DNA from: JAHCIE01 sp034431435
GTDB taxonomy: Bacteria; Chloroflexota; Anaerolineae; Epilineales; JAHCIE01
Direction of reading: 5' to 3'
Assembly (NCBI GenBank): GCA_034431435.1
Contig: DAOUDG010000077.1
Coordinates: 1 to 52,307, forward strand
Length of the DNA: 52,307 bases
Position 1 is the first letter of the stretch, and each line of letters begins with the position of its first letter. Of this stretch, positions 38,422 through 46,116 are shown piece by piece. Below the pieces are notes generated by a model that worked only from the letters and a program-made list of their open reading frames with translations, ran no database searches and was not told the DNA's origin. The position numbers were made by a program, and so were the translations under genes.

Positions 38422-40431
38422 TTAGGGCTGGTCAGCCTTGCGGGGCGGTGAGTAGCAGCCTGTGTCGCCGGCCGCCGCACCGCACACTACGTTCTTGAAG
38501 ATGGCGGGCATGAAGATCGTGTAGGTTGGCGTCTCCTCGATGGTGATCGTCAAGAGGCGTTGGATGGCTGGGGTGTCGGTCACCCGCGCAATGACAGGCA
38601 CTTCGCCCGGCGCGGCGCTGCTGAGGACGACCATCTTGGCCTGGGCCTTGCCGCCACTGGTCATGACCAGCTTGGTCGCCGAGGGGGGGTTGGGAGGCAG
38701 AGTGTCGGGCGGCTCCCAGGCCAGCTGGTCTGTGTTGCCCAGCTGCAGGGTGACGGACGTGCCATCGGCGACCGGCTGGCTCTGCGAATCGCGTACATCC
38801 ACCTCGACGAAGGTGTAGCTCAGGTACGGTATCTGGCCGTTGATGTAGACGGTCGAGCTGTAACCCTGGGTCACGCGGAAGGTGAAGCCGTTCGCCGCCG
38901 GCGGGCCGACAATGACGATGGGCTGGGTGGCAGTCGCCGACGTGCCCAGGGCGGTGGCGGATACCTGCGCCGCGCCGAGCGTCGAGTTGGCGGTGAAGGT
39001 TGTTTGGGCGAAGCCGTTGACCGTGCCGACGGTGGCGGCGGTGAAGGTTCCGGCGCTGTTGGTGACACTGAACTGCACCTGAGTGCCATCGGCCACGGCA
39101 TTGCTGGCCGCGTCACGCACCTGAACCGAGAACACGTTGCCCGCGCTGCCCGCGCCGATGTAGCGCGTCGGGCTGCTGGACAGGAAGCTGACGCTGAAGG
39201 CCGGGCCGACGATGGTCACAGCGGCCACGTCGGTCGAACTGATGACGTTGCTGAGGGTAACCTGGGCGTTGCCCGCCGTGTTGCCCGAGCGTAGCGTCGT
39301 CTCGGCAATGCCGTGCGCGCCCGCCACTGACTTGGTGGTTACCGTGACGGGGTCAAGGCTGCCCAGCGTCGTGCGGAAGCCGATGGTCATGCCGTCGGGA
39401 ACGGGCAGACACTTGCCATCGAGGATGACGGCCTGAATGGCGGCGGTGCGCGTGGTAGCGACCGACACGTCGATGGTGTAGATTTTCATGGGCGCGGCAT
39501 CCACGGAGCCATACTGGGCTTGCGCCGTGGGCGTCCCCACCTGCCACTCCCAGCTATCGCGCACCAGGGGCGGCTCGCTGGGGGCGCTATTGACGAGCTT
39601 GGCGCTGACATTGGTGGTGTAGGTGGTCGGCACAGCCGGGCCGACCGTCTGCCGACAGGCGTCGGTCGCCGGGATGTTGAGGTTGCTCAGCCCCGCCAGC
39701 GCGGGCGCCGCCGCGTCGTAGGCCGTCTTGGCCGCCGCTGCGGACGCCTTGATCAGGGCGACGTTTGACCGATAGGAGGCGTCGGGCTGATTGAGGCCCG
39801 CGCTAACTACGGTGTCGGCTGTCTGCGATACCTTCTGTAGCTCGGTCTGCGCTGACTGCAACTGCGTGCGCGTCGCGCCGGTCACCTCCGCGAAGGTCAG
39901 CAGTCGCTGCACAGCGAGAGCCGTCTGCGACGCAGCCTGGCCGGTGCGGCCAATCTGAATCAGCGACGCTGTGGTGGCCGTTACCGTCGCCGTCGGTTCG
40001 GGAATGGCGTTCGCCTCGGTGAGGGTACGCGCCACGCCGGAGCTGCCGAGGCTGCGGTAGACGGTGAACATCTGGTCGGCGCTCACCGGCCCGAAGGCGT
40101 GGGTGGCGTAACCCGTGTACGGCGCGCTCTGAGTCTGGAAGGTATCCGTGTAGACCTGGATGCCAACCGGGTCGAGGAGTCCGACGGTGGCCGCGATAGA
40201 GACCGGATTGCCATTCTCATCCCGAACATTGTACTTCACCTGCCCCGCGACGGTCTTTGTGCCCGCCGGGAACAGGGTTTCAGGCTGCCCGCCCTGGAGC
40301 ATTTCTACCTGAATATCGTCCTTGCACAGAGGACAATCCGCCGCGCCCACAGGCAAAGGGCTGCCTGTGATGAGCAAGACGGCGGCCACGGCCAGGGCGA
40401 GGGCAAGCCCCGCCAGTGCGGCCAATCGCAT
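38422..40431 (-). CDS. Secreted protein: FPxGT module with helical insert, plus Ig-like (Big_1) domains
   Basis: 669 aa from ATG 40431 (AAAGGAGG upstream); the frame extension to 40560 lacks a signal and is rejected. After the signal peptide (1-31) and a CPLC pair comes a beta half-module with LFPAGTKTVAGQVKY (53-67). A predicted helical stretch (about 160-250; LQSAQTELQKVSQTADTVV) follows, then a second beta half ending SWEWQVGTP. Residues about 300-600 contain invasin-type bacterial Ig-like domains (FSVQVRDAASNAVADGTQVQ, GFAQTTFTANSTLGAAQV). The tail is YTIFMPAIFKN followed by a short Cys-containing end. No anchor is evident. It is probably an adhesive or structural surface protein. Confidence 0.75.
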   Translation of the reverse strand: MRLAALAGLALALAVAAVLLITGSPLPVGAADCPLCKDDIQVEMLQGGQPETLFPAGTKTVAGQVKYNVRDENGNPVSIAATVGLLDPVGIQVYTDTFQTQSAPYTGYATHAFGPVSADQMFTVYRSLGSSGVARTLTEANAIPEPTATVTATTASLIQIGRTGQAASQTALAVQRLLTFAEVTGATRTQLQSAQTELQKVSQTADTVVSAGLNQPDASYRSNVALIKASAAAAKTAYDAAAPALAGLSNLNIPATDACRQTVGPAVPTTYTTNVSAKLVNSAPSEPPLVRDSWEWQVGTPTAQAQYGSVDAAPMKIYTIDVSVATTRTAAIQAVILDGKCLPVPDGMTIGFRTTLGSLDPVTVTTKSVAGAHGIAETTLRSGNTAGNAQVTLSNVISSTDVAAVTIVGPAFSVSFLSSSPTRYIGAGSAGNVFSVQVRDAASNAVADGTQVQFSVTNSAGTFTAATVGTVNGFAQTTFTANSTLGAAQVSATALGTSATATQPIVIVGPPAANGFTFRVTQGYSSTVYINGQIPYLSYTFVEVDVRDSQSQPVADGTSVTLQLGNTDQLAWEPPDTLPPNPPSATKLVMTSGGKAQAKMVVLSSAAPGEVPVIARVTDTPAIQRLLTITIEETPTYTIFMPAIFKNVVCGAAAGDTGCYSPPRKADQP

Positions 40432-40569
40432 AGATCCATTCCTCCTTTGATGGGTACAATGAACAAACGGCGCCCAGGACAAACCGCCGGCGGGGGGGCC
40501 TGGCGGTCGGCGGGGCGTCGACCAGTCTCGGCCAACGCCCCGGGCATCCGTTGTACACAAAATGAGCGG

Positions 40570-41994
40570 CTATACCCGTCTCCGCATCCAGAGCGCCACG
40601 CCACCCAGGCCGAGGGCAACCACGGCCAGCCCAATGGCGGCCAGTGGCAGCGAGCCACCGCTGGCCTGGCCGGCCACACGGCTCGAGCCGTCAGCGACCG
40701 GGGTTAATCGGCTCAGGTCGACCACGCCCGCTACCTTCGCCACGGTGGGGGCCGCCGTCGGCTCCGTCTTCGCGGCTGGGGCGGTCGGCGGCGCGGCCGA
40801 CTGGGGAGCGGCGGCCTTCGCCGCCGCGATGGGCGACGTAGCGGTCGGCTGGCCCCCGGCGGCCTGGCCTTGCGGCTGGGCCTGGGTCTGGGACGGCCGA
40901 GTAGGCTGCGCTGCAGCGGCCTGGGCGGCCTGGGTAGCCTGCGGGGCCGCCGCCGCTGCGACGGGGGCCTGGGTAGCCTGCGGGGCGGGTGGCGGGGTCG
41001 CCGTCGCCGCTGCACCGGGCACAGACGTATTCGTCGCCGCGACCGGCGCGACTGTCGCGGTGCCGGGGGCAGGCGTGGGGGTAATCGTCGGGCTGGGCGT
41101 TGGCGACGAGGCGCGAGCCGTGAGGGTCGCTTCCGATACGTTGGGCGTGGGGGCGGGGGTGTTGCTGGGGCCAGCTGTCGGCTGCGGTGTGACGCTCGGT
41201 AGGGCCTGCTGGCTGACGGCCCAGTTCATAGTCTGGACAAGGGAATTGTTACGCAGCAACTTGGCGGTGAGAGTTCGCCCCGCCGCGACGTTCACATCGG
41301 GAAAGGCCAGGTCGCTGCGGCCGGCAAGGCCGGGCAGCACGGCCGTGATGGTCGTGTTGCCGGCCGTGGCCTCGTTCAGCGCCTCCGTGACGGCCTGGCC
41401 CTGGGCGCTGGCGTTTCCGTTCATCCCGGCCGTAATCTTGGTCCGGGCCGCCTCGAAACGGGCCTTGGCTGTGCTCAACTGGCTCCTGGCGCTATCGTCC
41501 AGCGGGAATTTCTCCAACTGCCCAATCATCAGGATAAGGGGCGTGACCACCGTCGCCGCCGCCTGCAAGCGGCCGTAGGGCGACAGGCTCGTCGTGCCCA
41601 GGGTGCTCACCAGTTGCCCGCTCTTCTCGCCGATCTGCCGCACATACTCGTTGTAGACATCGGTTCCCGTGACCTTGAAGGTCTTCGTTCCCGTGCCACT
41701 CAGTGTCTCACTCTTGGCGAAGATGGTCGTCCCGCCCGCGTCATCCTGCAATGCCACGTAGATCGGGGAGCTGGGCAAATCCTGGTAGTCCACCACCAGA
41801 TAGAGTTCCTTTGTGCCTGAGGGGAAGTTGCACTGCTTCTCCTGCGAGGCATTGGTCTGGCACGCCGAGGAGCCATTCTCCGTAGCGCGCATGTCAGGAG
41901 TTGTTCGTCCTTCGTTGCTCTGAGCCTGGGTCGCCGCCGGAATAGCCGCGCCCAGGATCAGCAGCACGATGATAATACCAAGCACTCGTCGCAC
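40570..41994 (-). CDS. Surface protein: FPxGT module with helical insert, Thr/Pro/Ala stalk, C-terminal anchor
   Basis: 474 aa from GTG 41994 with AAAGGAG. Signal peptide 1-24. The beta half-module CNFPSGTKELYLVVDYQDLP (55-74) is followed by a helical insertion (about 112-220; SQLSTAKARFEAARTKITAG) and a second half ending QTMNWAVSQQ. A long Thr/Pro/Ala/Gln stalk (about 265-420) leads to SGGSLPLAAIGLAVVALGLG and an RRR tail. That is a membrane anchor shaped like a sortase substrate but without LPXTG. The domain plan matches the neighbour at 38422, with an anchor in place of the Ig-like domains. It lies 46 nt downstream of the gene at 42041. Function unknown. Confidence 0.75.
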   Translation of the reverse strand: MRRVLGIIIVLLILGAAIPAATQAQSNEGRTTPDMRATENGSSACQTNASQEKQCNFPSGTKELYLVVDYQDLPSSPIYVALQDDAGGTTIFAKSETLSGTGTKTFKVTGTDVYNEYVRQIGEKSGQLVSTLGTTSLSPYGRLQAAATVVTPLILMIGQLEKFPLDDSARSQLSTAKARFEAARTKITAGMNGNASAQGQAVTEALNEATAGNTTITAVLPGLAGRSDLAFPDVNVAAGRTLTAKLLRNNSLVQTMNWAVSQQALPSVTPQPTAGPSNTPAPTPNVSEATLTARASSPTPSPTITPTPAPGTATVAPVAATNTSVPGAAATATPPPAPQATQAPVAAAAAPQATQAAQAAAAQPTRPSQTQAQPQGQAAGGQPTATSPIAAAKAAAPQSAAPPTAPAAKTEPTAAPTVAKVAGVVDLSRLTPVADGSSRVAGQASGGSLPLAAIGLAVVALGLGGVALWMRRRV

Positions 41995-42040
41995 GAGACC
42001 GCGCTCCTTTCAGAAGTACCCAACGAGGGACAGGCCCGGC

Positions 42041-42715
42041 TTAGCGAGACGACGCCTTGGGGGCGTTCATGAAGCCTCGCACTGCCCAGATCACCAGGGC
42101 AACCAGGCCGAGGATGAGCAGGCCAGCGCCGAGAAGCATCGGCGTCGACACGCCCCCCTCCGTGGCGGCGACCGGCGGGTTGCCTGCCGCTGGGGCGGCA
42201 GCCGCCTGGGCCGGCGCGTTGGCTGCGACCTTGTCCGCCCCGGCCGTCGCCAGGGGCGGAGCCGCCTGGGGGATAGCCGTCGGGGCGGGCACGCCCACAT
42301 TCCACTCGTTCGTCTCTGACAGGAACAGGTTGCCCTGAAGGCCGACGTAGACGTTGGTCACGTAGGCTCCATTGGGCAAGGGGTCGCTGGCTGTGACCTC
42401 CAGATTTTCACGCCCGGCGCCGGAGTACTTCTTGGTCTCGGTGTAGATCGTCTCACCCTTGGGGTTGATCACGCGAACCTGAATCTGCGTGTCAGTGGCG
42501 TCCTTGTAGTCGAACACGACATACACGCTCTTGATGCCTGTCGGAAACACAGTAATCGGCTCGCCGTTGGCCTTGTCGCTCATCCACAGCTTCTGGACCG
42601 GGCGAATGATGCCGCCTTGTTCGGGCGGGGCGGCATAGGTCCCAGCGGCCGTCAGGGCCACCAGGAACACAGCGAGCAGCATAGCGAGACCTCTAGGGCG
42701 CAGCATGACCGACAT
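42041..42715 (-). CDS. Small anchored surface protein: minimal FPxGT module
   Basis: 224 aa from ATG 42715, after AAGGAGAGGTGAGG; the extension to 42775 is rejected. Signal peptide about 1-29. The module is here in its simplest form (about 42-141): LWMSDKANGEPITVFPTGIK, SVYVVFDYKDATDTQIQVRV, GETIYTETKKYSG, then NGAYVTNVYVGLQG and ETNEWNVGVP. A Pro/Ala linker and one membrane helix (about 192-213) end in a short basic tail. This is the cleanest example from which to define the module. It is the first gene of a likely pair with 40570. Confidence 0.75.
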   Translation of the reverse strand: MSVMLRPRGLAMLLAVFLVALTAAGTYAAPPEQGGIIRPVQKLWMSDKANGEPITVFPTGIKSVYVVFDYKDATDTQIQVRVINPKGETIYTETKKYSGAGRENLEVTASDPLPNGAYVTNVYVGLQGNLFLSETNEWNVGVPAPTAIPQAAPPLATAGADKVAANAPAQAAAAPAAGNPPVAATEGGVSTPMLLGAGLLILGLVALVIWAVRGFMNAPKASSR

Positions 42716-42781
42716 CCTCACCTCTCCTTGGTCGAGCAGCGCCGGGAACTCGCCACAGCCTGCTCTACTAAACACGTCGCG

Positions 42782-42798
42782 GATTAAAGAAAGATTAA
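42782..42798. promoter_or_regulatory. GATTAA direct repeat with 11-bp period
   Basis: GATTAA at 42782-42787 and 42793-42798, one helical turn apart, about 70 bp upstream of the 42715 start codon in an AT-richer patch. This is the spacing of OmpR/PhoB-family sites. No confident -35/-10 pair was found beside it. Confidence 0.3.
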
Positions 42799-42889
42799 CG
42801 TCGGCTTAGCCGTCAATGAGGCGGCGCAGGCTGAGCGGCCTTCCGCCGCGGGCGTACGTCGCAGCAACGTGACTTAGGGCGCATGGGAA

Positions 42890-42914
42890 GGGGGGGCTTC
42901 GTTGGAGCCCCCCC
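42890..42914. terminator. G7CT / AGC7 hairpin in the 42716-43097 gap
   Basis: A perfect 9-bp stem (42890-42898 with 42906-42914) and 7-nt loop, with weak T content on either side. The 382-bp gap otherwise holds the GATTAA repeat and the terminator at 43024-43062; no ORF in it looks real. Confidence 0.4.
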
Positions 42915-43023
42915 TGGCTCGGGCCACGCCCGTCACTGCCTCATAACCGACGATGACTGGCCTCCTCGGAAACAAGCTCAGCAGGACAGCGGCGGGCCGA
43001 GCATGTGCGTGGCGGCGACACAC

Positions 43024-43062
43024 TGTAAAACGCGGCAGGCCGCACCGGGATACGGCCTGCCG
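43024..43062 (-). terminator. Rho-independent terminator after the 43098-46112 gene
   Basis: Read on the minus strand, a perfect 10-bp stem (43053-43062 with 43033-43042) and 10-nt loop are followed by CGTTTTAC. It lies 36 nt beyond the stop codon, ending the operon that begins at or before 48627. Confidence 0.75.
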
Positions 43063-43097
43063 ACGTTCAAAGCGACTGGTTCCCCGGCGATGCGACG

Positions 43098-46000
43098 CTA
43101 GTTACCGGCCGCCAGGAAGGGTAGGAAGAGGGTGTAGGGCCGCTCTGGCTCAGGCGTTGCCGTTGCCGTCGCCGTGGGCGTCAACGTTGGCGTCGGCGAG
43201 GGGCCGGCTGTCGGCGTGGCGGTCACGGTCGGGGTCAGGGTTGGGGTCGGCGTTGGCGTCACCGTCGGTGGCAGGGCGAACCAATGCGAGCGGGCAATGG
43301 CAGCCGGCCGCCCGCCGACGATATACTCCGCCACCAGCTCATCGCCGTTGGCGACCTTGAGCACCCTATTGGCCGGGTCACTGCCCGCGCACTCCGTACA
43401 GAAGGTGATATTCTGATTGGAAGCCAGCGTCGTGTAGACGGGACTGCACGCCACGATGGGCTTCAGCGTCACCTCGAAGGCGTAGGGGTCACTGGAGCTG
43501 GACACCACGGCCTGCCGGGTATCGTTGGGGTCGCACGTAGCTGGCGAGTCCGCGTCGTACAGGGTCAGCACGGCAACCGCCGAGAGTCCGACATACGCCC
43601 CGTTCTCCTGGTCAAAGTAGAGGGCAGTCGTCGGCAGCGGCGTAGGCGTCGCCGTGGCCGTGGCTGTCGCGGTCGGGGTGGCTGTGCCCGTGGCCGTGGC
43701 CGTGGCCGTGGCCGTTGGCGTACCCGTCGCGGTGGCGGTGGCGGTGGCGGTGGCGGTGGCCGTCGCGGTGGCCGTCGCCGTTGGTGTCGGCGTCGCCGTG
43801 CCCTCGTACCAGCGCGCGAAGCCTTGCAGGCTGCTGTAGAGAACGCGAATCTGGGTATTGTTGGCCACCTTGAGCAGCAGTTGGGCCTGGTCGTTGCCCG
43901 CGCAGGCGGTGCAGAAGCGCACCGGCTGGGACATGACCAGGCGGGTGGGATTGCCCGCGACGGGCGACAGCGGGACCTCCAGGGAGGTGCCAAGAGCCGC
44001 GCCGCTGATGCTGAGCATGGGCGACGAGGGCGGGTTGGGGTCGATGACCTCGATCCACATCTCGTCGGCGGTCGTGAAGTAGGTGCGCTGCGGCTCGCGG
44101 CCGACAAAGATCAGACCGAGGGTCGGGATGGGGGTGATGGTTGGCGTGCCGGTGGCGGTGGCGGTGGCGGTGTTGGTGGCCGTGGCGGTGGCGGTGGGCG
44201 TGCGGGTCGCGGTGGGCGTGCCGGTGGTCGTGGCGGTGGCCGTGGCCGTGTGCGTCCCCGTCGCCGTCGCGGTGAAGGTAGGCGTAGGGCTAAGGGTCGC
44301 GGTAGGGGTGCGAGTCACCGTTGGCGTCGGCGTCAGCGTCGGCGTAGAGGTCGGGGGCTGGGTGGCGGTGGGCGTGAAGGTCGGCGCGGCCACGCTGTAT
44401 GTCAGGTTGAGCAGCGGCCGCTGGTTCGGCAGGCAGATCTGGCTGCCCAGGGAGCCGTAGGTAATCAGGCCGCACCACGAGAACAGGTTGTTCGCGCCAC
44501 TCTGCGGCCCATCGAGGCGGAAGGTTACGCGGCCTGTCTGCCCACGCCGCGCCGCAATGGTCGGCAGAATAGATGGGTTGAGGGGGAAGACGTTGGTAAC
44601 GCCGACGCCCAGGGCGCTGGAGTCGATGGCTGGCGCGGCCAGCGTCACCGGCGCGTTGTGAACGTCGTTGAACGTGGCGTTCGCCAGGGGCTGCGTCTCC
44701 ACGAAGGTTCCGTACTGGGTCGGCATCAGGCCCAGGGTGAAGGAGTAGGGGAGGCTGGCGCTCAGGTAGTTGAGGCGACCGGTCAGGGCGACCGACGCCG
44801 AGGTAACAACGGCGTTGGCGGGCAGGCCGCTCAGGTCGAACTGCGCCACCCCGTTGTAGATATTCGTGCCGCTGGTCCAGATGCCTGCCCACGGCTCGCC
44901 CGGCACCTGCGCCCCTTGCAGGGCGCTGAAGTAGCCAAGCTGGCTGCTGGCGGGGTTCACGGCCAGGCTGCCTGCGATAGGCGTCCAGGTGGGCATTGGC
45001 GTGCCGGTGGGTGTGCCGGTGGCCGTGCCGGTGCTGGTTGGTGTCGCGCTTGGCCCCGGCGTGGGCGACAGGGTGCGCGTCGGCGTCAAGGTCCGCGTCG
45101 GGGTGGGCGTGATGGTTGGTGAGGGGGTCGCCGTCGCTGTCGCCGTCACCGTGGGGCTGGCGGTGCGCGTCGGGGTATTGGTGGCTGTCGGCGGCAGGTT
45201 CCAGAAGGCGGTCGCGCCGACGGTCAGGGGCGGGCTGGAACGGGAGTATTCGACCGCAAGCTGGCCGCCAGGCTCGACCAGGATGATGCCCGGCGGCGGG
45301 TTGGCCCCGCCTTGCTGGAAGCGCAGCGTGCCCTGGAAGCGGCCGCTGTTGGCGGGGCTGGCTATCAGGGTCAGGGCCGTGGAATCGAGGATCGAACCGT
45401 TGGCGCGGTAGCTATAGGCCTGGACGGGGACCGAAGCGTCGGATGCCGAGATGGAATCATATACGGTGATAGTCGCCGCATCAGCCGTGCCATAGTATTG
45501 GTCCCGGTCGAAGGTGATGACCGTGCCTACCGTCCATTGCCAGGCCGAGAAGGGGGCGCCGGGGTTCACGGTGGGGAAGTACAGGCGCGTCTGGTAGGGC
45601 TGCTTGTTGGGGGAAGGCAGGAGCGGAATGTCGATGGGCGACGACTCGGTGGTGACGCCGGCGCCGGGGTGCATCCCGCTGCGACCGGTGAGCAACTGAC
45701 CGTTGTCATCGACGACCTGAATCTGGTAGGGGAGGGGGCTGCCGTAGTCGTAGCACAGGTTGACGTAGGCCGTCACGGTACCGGCGGGGAAGTCGCTTTG
45801 CGGCGGGCCGCCAGGCTCGCGGCTCATCCAGACGAAGGTGTAGCCGGACGCGCCGACGGGATACGGGCACGGTGGCGGGGTCTGGGTGGGCGTGGGCGTG
45901 TCGGACGGGGTCGGCGAGGCGGCGGTCGTCGCCGTCGCTGTGGGTGTGAGCGTCACCGTCGGCGTCGCCGTCAAGACATTGCCCCCGCCGGGCAGGGTGG

Positions 46001-46112
46001 CGGTGGGCGTCGCGCCCTGGGCGGGCGGGGCCGCGGCCAGGGGGCCGGGGGCTGCAAAGCCCGCCAGCAGGATGACAGCCAGCAGTAGAATCCATGGGAG
46101 ACGGCGTAGCAT
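43098..46112 (-). CDS. Giant secreted multi-domain Thr/Pro-rich surface protein
   Basis: 1004 aa. Signal peptide 1-28. After a TPT linker comes the FPxGT module (about 92-196: FVWMSREPG, SDFPAGTVTAYVNLCYDY, WQWTVG). A strand-rich unit (about 199-305) follows, then a long TPT linker and a beta module (about 385-550: NGVAQFDLSGLPANA, FRLDGPQSGANNLFSW) shared with the proteins at 35307 and 46117. Two more strand-rich units carry FCTACAGND and FCTECAGSD, each separated by linkers. It ends YTLFLPFLAAGN. No anchor or enzyme motif is seen. The Thr density suggests O-glycosylation. The start is 4 nt after the upstream stop, with AGGAGAG inside that gene. Confidence 0.78.
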   Translation of the reverse strand: MLRRLPWILLLAVILLAGFAAPGPLAAAPPAQGATPTATLPGGGNVLTATPTVTLTPTATATTAASPTPSDTPTPTQTPPPCPYPVGASGYTFVWMSREPGGPPQSDFPAGTVTAYVNLCYDYGSPLPYQIQVVDDNGQLLTGRSGMHPGAGVTTESSPIDIPLLPSPNKQPYQTRLYFPTVNPGAPFSAWQWTVGTVITFDRDQYYGTADAATITVYDSISASDASVPVQAYSYRANGSILDSTALTLIASPANSGRFQGTLRFQQGGANPPPGIILVEPGGQLAVEYSRSSPPLTVGATAFWNLPPTATNTPTRTASPTVTATATATPSPTITPTPTRTLTPTRTLSPTPGPSATPTSTGTATGTPTGTPMPTWTPIAGSLAVNPASSQLGYFSALQGAQVPGEPWAGIWTSGTNIYNGVAQFDLSGLPANAVVTSASVALTGRLNYLSASLPYSFTLGLMPTQYGTFVETQPLANATFNDVHNAPVTLAAPAIDSSALGVGVTNVFPLNPSILPTIAARRGQTGRVTFRLDGPQSGANNLFSWCGLITYGSLGSQICLPNQRPLLNLTYSVAAPTFTPTATQPPTSTPTLTPTPTVTRTPTATLSPTPTFTATATGTHTATATATTTGTPTATRTPTATATATNTATATATGTPTITPIPTLGLIFVGREPQRTYFTTADEMWIEVIDPNPPSSPMLSISGAALGTSLEVPLSPVAGNPTRLVMSQPVRFCTACAGNDQAQLLLKVANNTQIRVLYSSLQGFARWYEGTATPTPTATATATATATATATATATGTPTATATATATGTATPTATATATATPTPLPTTALYFDQENGAYVGLSAVAVLTLYDADSPATCDPNDTRQAVVSSSSDPYAFEVTLKPIVACSPVYTTLASNQNITFCTECAGSDPANRVLKVANGDELVAEYIVGGRPAAIARSHWFALPPTVTPTPTPTLTPTVTATPTAGPSPTPTLTPTATATATPEPERPYTLFLPFLAAGN
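43690..43760. repeat. GTGGCC and GGTGGC hexanucleotide runs in a TPT/ATAT linker
   Basis: Four GTGGCC units (43690-43713) and five perfect GGTGGC units (43731-43760). Read on the minus strand they give Ala-Thr dipeptide repeats. Similar imperfect runs occur near 44160-44260. Confidence 0.85.
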
Positions 46113-46116
46113 AGGG

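Noticed and set aside
43284..45122. 612-aa plus-strand open frame
   Set aside because: Antisense to the Thr/Pro-rich secreted protein; the product is almost pure Gly/Arg in places, caused by the hexanucleotide runs.
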